In this document: piece by piece, positions 7,833 through 8,936 of the stretch
Layout of the letters: each line of letters opens with the position of its first letter
Position numbering within the stretch: position 1 is the stretch's first letter
Origin: Pseudomonadota bacterium
GTDB lineage: Bacteria; Cyanobacteriota; Vampirovibrionia; LMEP-6097
Direction: 5' to 3'
Length of the DNA stretch: 8,936 nt
Assembly: GCA_009924885.1 (NCBI GenBank)
Contig: RFQS01000090.1
Location: 1 to 8,936, forward strand
Position numbers and translations under genes: made by a program
The notes under the pieces: generated by a model
Database searches by the model: none
What the model saw: the letters and a program-made list of their open reading frames with translations, nothing else
What the model was told of the DNA's origin: nothing

Positions 7833-8147
7833 CTAAGCGAGACTATTTACTAGCCAATCTTTATAAGCAGCATTAATATTCGAAATTGGTATTTGCAATA
7901 TAGCTGGGCAAGTATAGCTATGCTTCGCTAAAATTAATTTTTCTATCTCTGCGTAATTATCATTTTTAGTTTTCATGATAATTACAAATTCATCATTTTT
8001 TTCTAAATTACCTTGCCATTTATATATGGAATTAACATTAGAATAAATATTTGCACAAGCAATTAAACCAGACTCTAAGAGACTCTCCGCTAATAAATCT
8101 GCATTGGATTTAGAATCTGTAGTCGTGTATATGAGGCAATGTGTCAT
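7833..8147 (-). CDS. cutA: CutA1 divalent-cation tolerance family protein
   Basis: CutA1 proteins are small, very stable trimers with a PII-like ferredoxin fold, linked to divalent-metal (copper) tolerance in E. coli. Their biochemical role in most bacteria is unclear. The 104-residue length matches the family. Seen are the first strand CLIYTTT (4-10), the helix leading to GLIACANI (27-34) with the conserved Cys31, the core SIYKWQGNLEK (40-50), the strand EFVIIMKT (53-60), the HxYxxP motif at 76-81, the PI strand (84-88), and the Y-K-D-W-L tail (95-99). The ATG at 8147-8145 has no Shine-Dalgarno site. A TATAAT at 8161-8156 on the minus strand lies only 8 nt before the ATG, so the mRNA could be leaderless. 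The gene converges on the Ppx/GppA-like gene with only 11 nt between stop codons, and no terminator hairpin is evident there. Identification is by fold-specific motif pattern. Confidence 0.92.
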   Translation of the reverse strand: MTHCLIYTTTDSKSNADLLAESLLESGLIACANIYSNVNSIYKWQGNLEKNDEFVIIMKTKNDNYAEIEKLILAKHSYTCPAILQIPISNINAAYKDWLVNSLA

Positions 8148-8155
8148 CAGAGTAT

Positions 8156-8161
8156 ATTATA
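8156..8161 (-). promoter_or_regulatory. Candidate -10 box (TATAAT) immediately upstream of cutA
   Basis: On the minus strand a perfect TATAAT is followed after 8 nt by the cutA ATG. Transcription would then begin at or next to the start codon, giving a leaderless message. This fits the missing Shine-Dalgarno site. No convincing -35 hexamer is found 16-18 nt upstream, and the local DNA is very AT-rich, so a chance match is possible. Confidence 0.35.
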
Positions 8162-8203
8162 AAATTAAATGAATAAAAGACCCTTCCCTAAGTTATAAAT
8201 AAA

Positions 8204-8815
8204 CTAACTAGCTTGTTCGATCATACGATCTCTTATCCATGGGATTCTGGCTAAATTATAAATTATCTCACCTTTAAAATTGCCAAATTTACCAACAACT
8301 TTGCCATGATCAGCTAAATCTCTAATAGCTTCTTCTTTCTCTGATTTTTCCTGAGCAATTCTCACTTGCTCTTCATTTATAAGAGGTTTCACAACAGTGC
8401 TTGGAACAATAGCTGGAGTTGAATTATTCTCAACCTTTTCAGCAGGCTTAACTTCTTGTTTTTTCCTAACTACTAAAAGTGGATTTTTATAACTCATTGC
8501 CGCAGGGTTACTTACACCAGAATTATCTTCATTAAAAAACATTTCAGCGGCACCGTTACCATCTAATTTCACAAGCTTACTGGTATCAGCCTCTGGATAT
8601 AATTTATGAACAATCTCTTGCTGTTCTTTAAAAGTTTTTGTGTATTTAGTTCTAACATTACCAAGATATTTATCATTTTCATCAAAGACCATAAAGGTTG
8701 ATCTAAATCCATTAGTGTACTTCTCCCACTTAGCAAGGGTATTTTCCGACCCTTTTTCACCATGGTCACAAATAAATAAAGATCTAAGATTAGGGTCAGC
8801 AGTTAAGTTTTTTAA
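8204..8815 (-). CDS. Unrecognised protein gene, 5' end missing, probably interrupted by the adjacent insertion sequence
   Basis: I do not recognise the product. The first internal ATG (8692-8690) would give 162 residues, but the frame is open 41 codons further upstream, to a TAA at 8818-8816. That stretch reads as ordinary protein (LFICDHGEKGS, LAKWEKYTNGFRSTF) and contains no ATG, GTG or TTG. The true N-terminus is therefore likely to have been cut off where the IS begins. From the ATG, residues 1-70 look globular. Residues ~78-105 form a Lys/Pro/Val/Ser-rich linker, and ~107-127 (EEQVRIAQEKSEKEEAIRDL) a charged helix or short coiled coil. The C-terminus GKFGNFKGEIIYNLARIPW looks folded. No signal peptide or membrane segment is visible in what remains. 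The stop is TAG; the gene is upstream of and co-oriented with cutA, 56 nt apart. A shortened product from ATG 8692 is possible but has no visible ribosome binding site. Confidence 0.6.
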   Translation of the reverse strand, partial: LKNLTADPNLRSLFICDHGEKGSENTLAKWEKYTNGFRSTFMVFDENDKYLGNVRTKYTKTFKEQQEIVHKLYPEADTSKLVKLDGNGAAEMFFNEDNSGVSNPAAMSYKNPLLVVRKKQEVKPAEKVENNSTPAIVPSTVVKPLINEEQVRIAQEKSEKEEAIRDLADHGKVVGKFGNFKGEIIYNLARIPWIRDRMIEQAS

Positions 8816-8871
8816 TTATAGTGGCCTGAAGAAATAGGGCCAAAAAAGTGTTAAAAGAGAAGGGTAAGGTA

Positions 8872-8882
8872 AGAGAGGAGAG
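8872..8882 (+). promoter_or_regulatory. Strong ribosome binding site of the IS transposase gene
   Basis: The purine run GAGAGGAGAGA contains AGGAG, with about 8 nt from it to the ATG at 8889. It is clearly stronger than the start regions of ilvB, uvrA and cutA in the same window, as expected for an imported gene, and it supports the chosen transposase start. Confidence 0.6.
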
Positions 8883-8888
8883 AATACC

Positions 8889-8936
8889 ATGCCCCGAGGC
8901 AAGCCATATAGTTCAGAGTTCAAAGCGAAAGTAGTA
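8889..8936 (+). CDS. Transposase OrfA N-terminus (IS3-type helix-turn-helix), partial
   Basis: Only the first 16 codons are present: MPRGKPYSSEFKAKVV. The pattern of basic residues followed by Y-S/T-x-E-F-K-A-K-V-V is the usual start of the HTH_Tnp_1-type DNA-binding domain of IS3-family OrfA proteins. In such elements OrfA is followed by an rve-type integrase OrfB, often produced by frameshifting; that part would lie beyond the window. IS66-family accessory proteins can start similarly, so the family call rests on a short match. Confidence 0.7.
   Translation, partial: MPRGKPYSSEFKAKVV

Larger units (their letters stand above)
8816..8936 (+). mobile_element. Left end of an IS3-like insertion sequence, cut by the window edge
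   Basis: The minus-strand gene's reading frame stops abruptly here, and the DNA changes character to purine-rich sequence leading into a transposase start. IS3-family ends often begin with TG, and TGGCCTGAAGAAATAGGGCC (8822-8841) is a plausible left end. It contains a GGCC...GGCC dyad and is followed by AAAAAAGTG. The exact boundary cannot be fixed, because the right inverted repeat and target duplication lie outside the window. The in-frame stop at 8816-8818 would place the junction slightly left of the TG if the interrupted gene was intact before insertion. Confidence 0.65.

Noticed and set aside
8569..8769. A minus-strand 66-residue reading frame as the true N-terminal part of the interrupted gene, joined by frameshift
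   Set aside because: The frame used by the 162-residue part continues upstream by itself as plausible protein, so no frameshift is needed; the other frame looks like a shadow.
8640..8837. A plus-strand 65-residue reading frame
   Set aside because: It lies opposite the coding frame of the interrupted minus-strand gene and runs across the IS boundary; the product resembles no protein.
1..8936. CRISPR array, tRNA or rRNA genes, toxin-antitoxin pair, phage or defence system
   Set aside because: No regularly spaced repeats, cloverleaf-like sequence or recognisable protein of these systems was seen; nearly all of the window is accounted for by the genes listed.

Overview
The window is an AT-rich bacterial chromosome segment carrying mostly housekeeping genes, with one mobile element entering at the right edge. 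The organism cannot be named from sequence alone. Low GC, frequent ATA and AGA codons, weak Shine-Dalgarno sites and a UvrA whose first zinc site has a Cys/His variant would fit a non-photosynthetic Cyanobacteriota lineage such as Melainabacteria/Vampirovibrionia. I hold that only as a weak guess.

Layout from left to right: the 3' four-fifths of gatB (+; tRNA amidotransferase subunit B) runs in from the left edge. It converges on an unrecognised 272-residue gene (-; Gly/Ala-rich hydrophobic C-terminal half, TTG start). The gap between their stop codons is almost exactly filled by a long imperfect inverted repeat (1149-1224), either a terminator-like hairpin or a small MITE-like element. A 200-nt AT-rich divergent intergenic region (2048-2247) then leads to a tight plus-strand cluster of three overlapping genes: ilvB (acetolactate synthase large subunit), uvrA (excinuclease ABC subunit A) and a divergent Ppx/GppA-family gene. 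After this come two minus-strand genes: cutA, which converges on the Ppx/GppA-like gene with an 11-nt gap, and an unrecognised gene whose 5' part is missing. At the right edge begins an IS3-like insertion sequence, with the first 16 codons of its transposase OrfA preceded by a strong ribosome binding site.

How the genes relate: GatB completes Gln-tRNA/Asn-tRNA formation and IlvB starts branched-chain amino acid synthesis. UvrA recognises damaged DNA, and the Ppx/GppA relative would act on polyphosphate or (p)ppGpp if it is active. ilvB overlaps uvrA by 8 nt and uvrA overlaps the Ppx-like gene by 1 nt, so co-transcription and translational coupling are likely although the functions are unrelated. 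No ilvN follows ilvB. The largest stretch without a gene is 200 nt. I found no tRNA, rRNA, CRISPR array, phage gene or defence system. The items most worth a second look are the inverted repeat at 1149-1224, the IS-interrupted gene at the right end, and the altered phosphate-2 motif of the Ppx/GppA-like protein.
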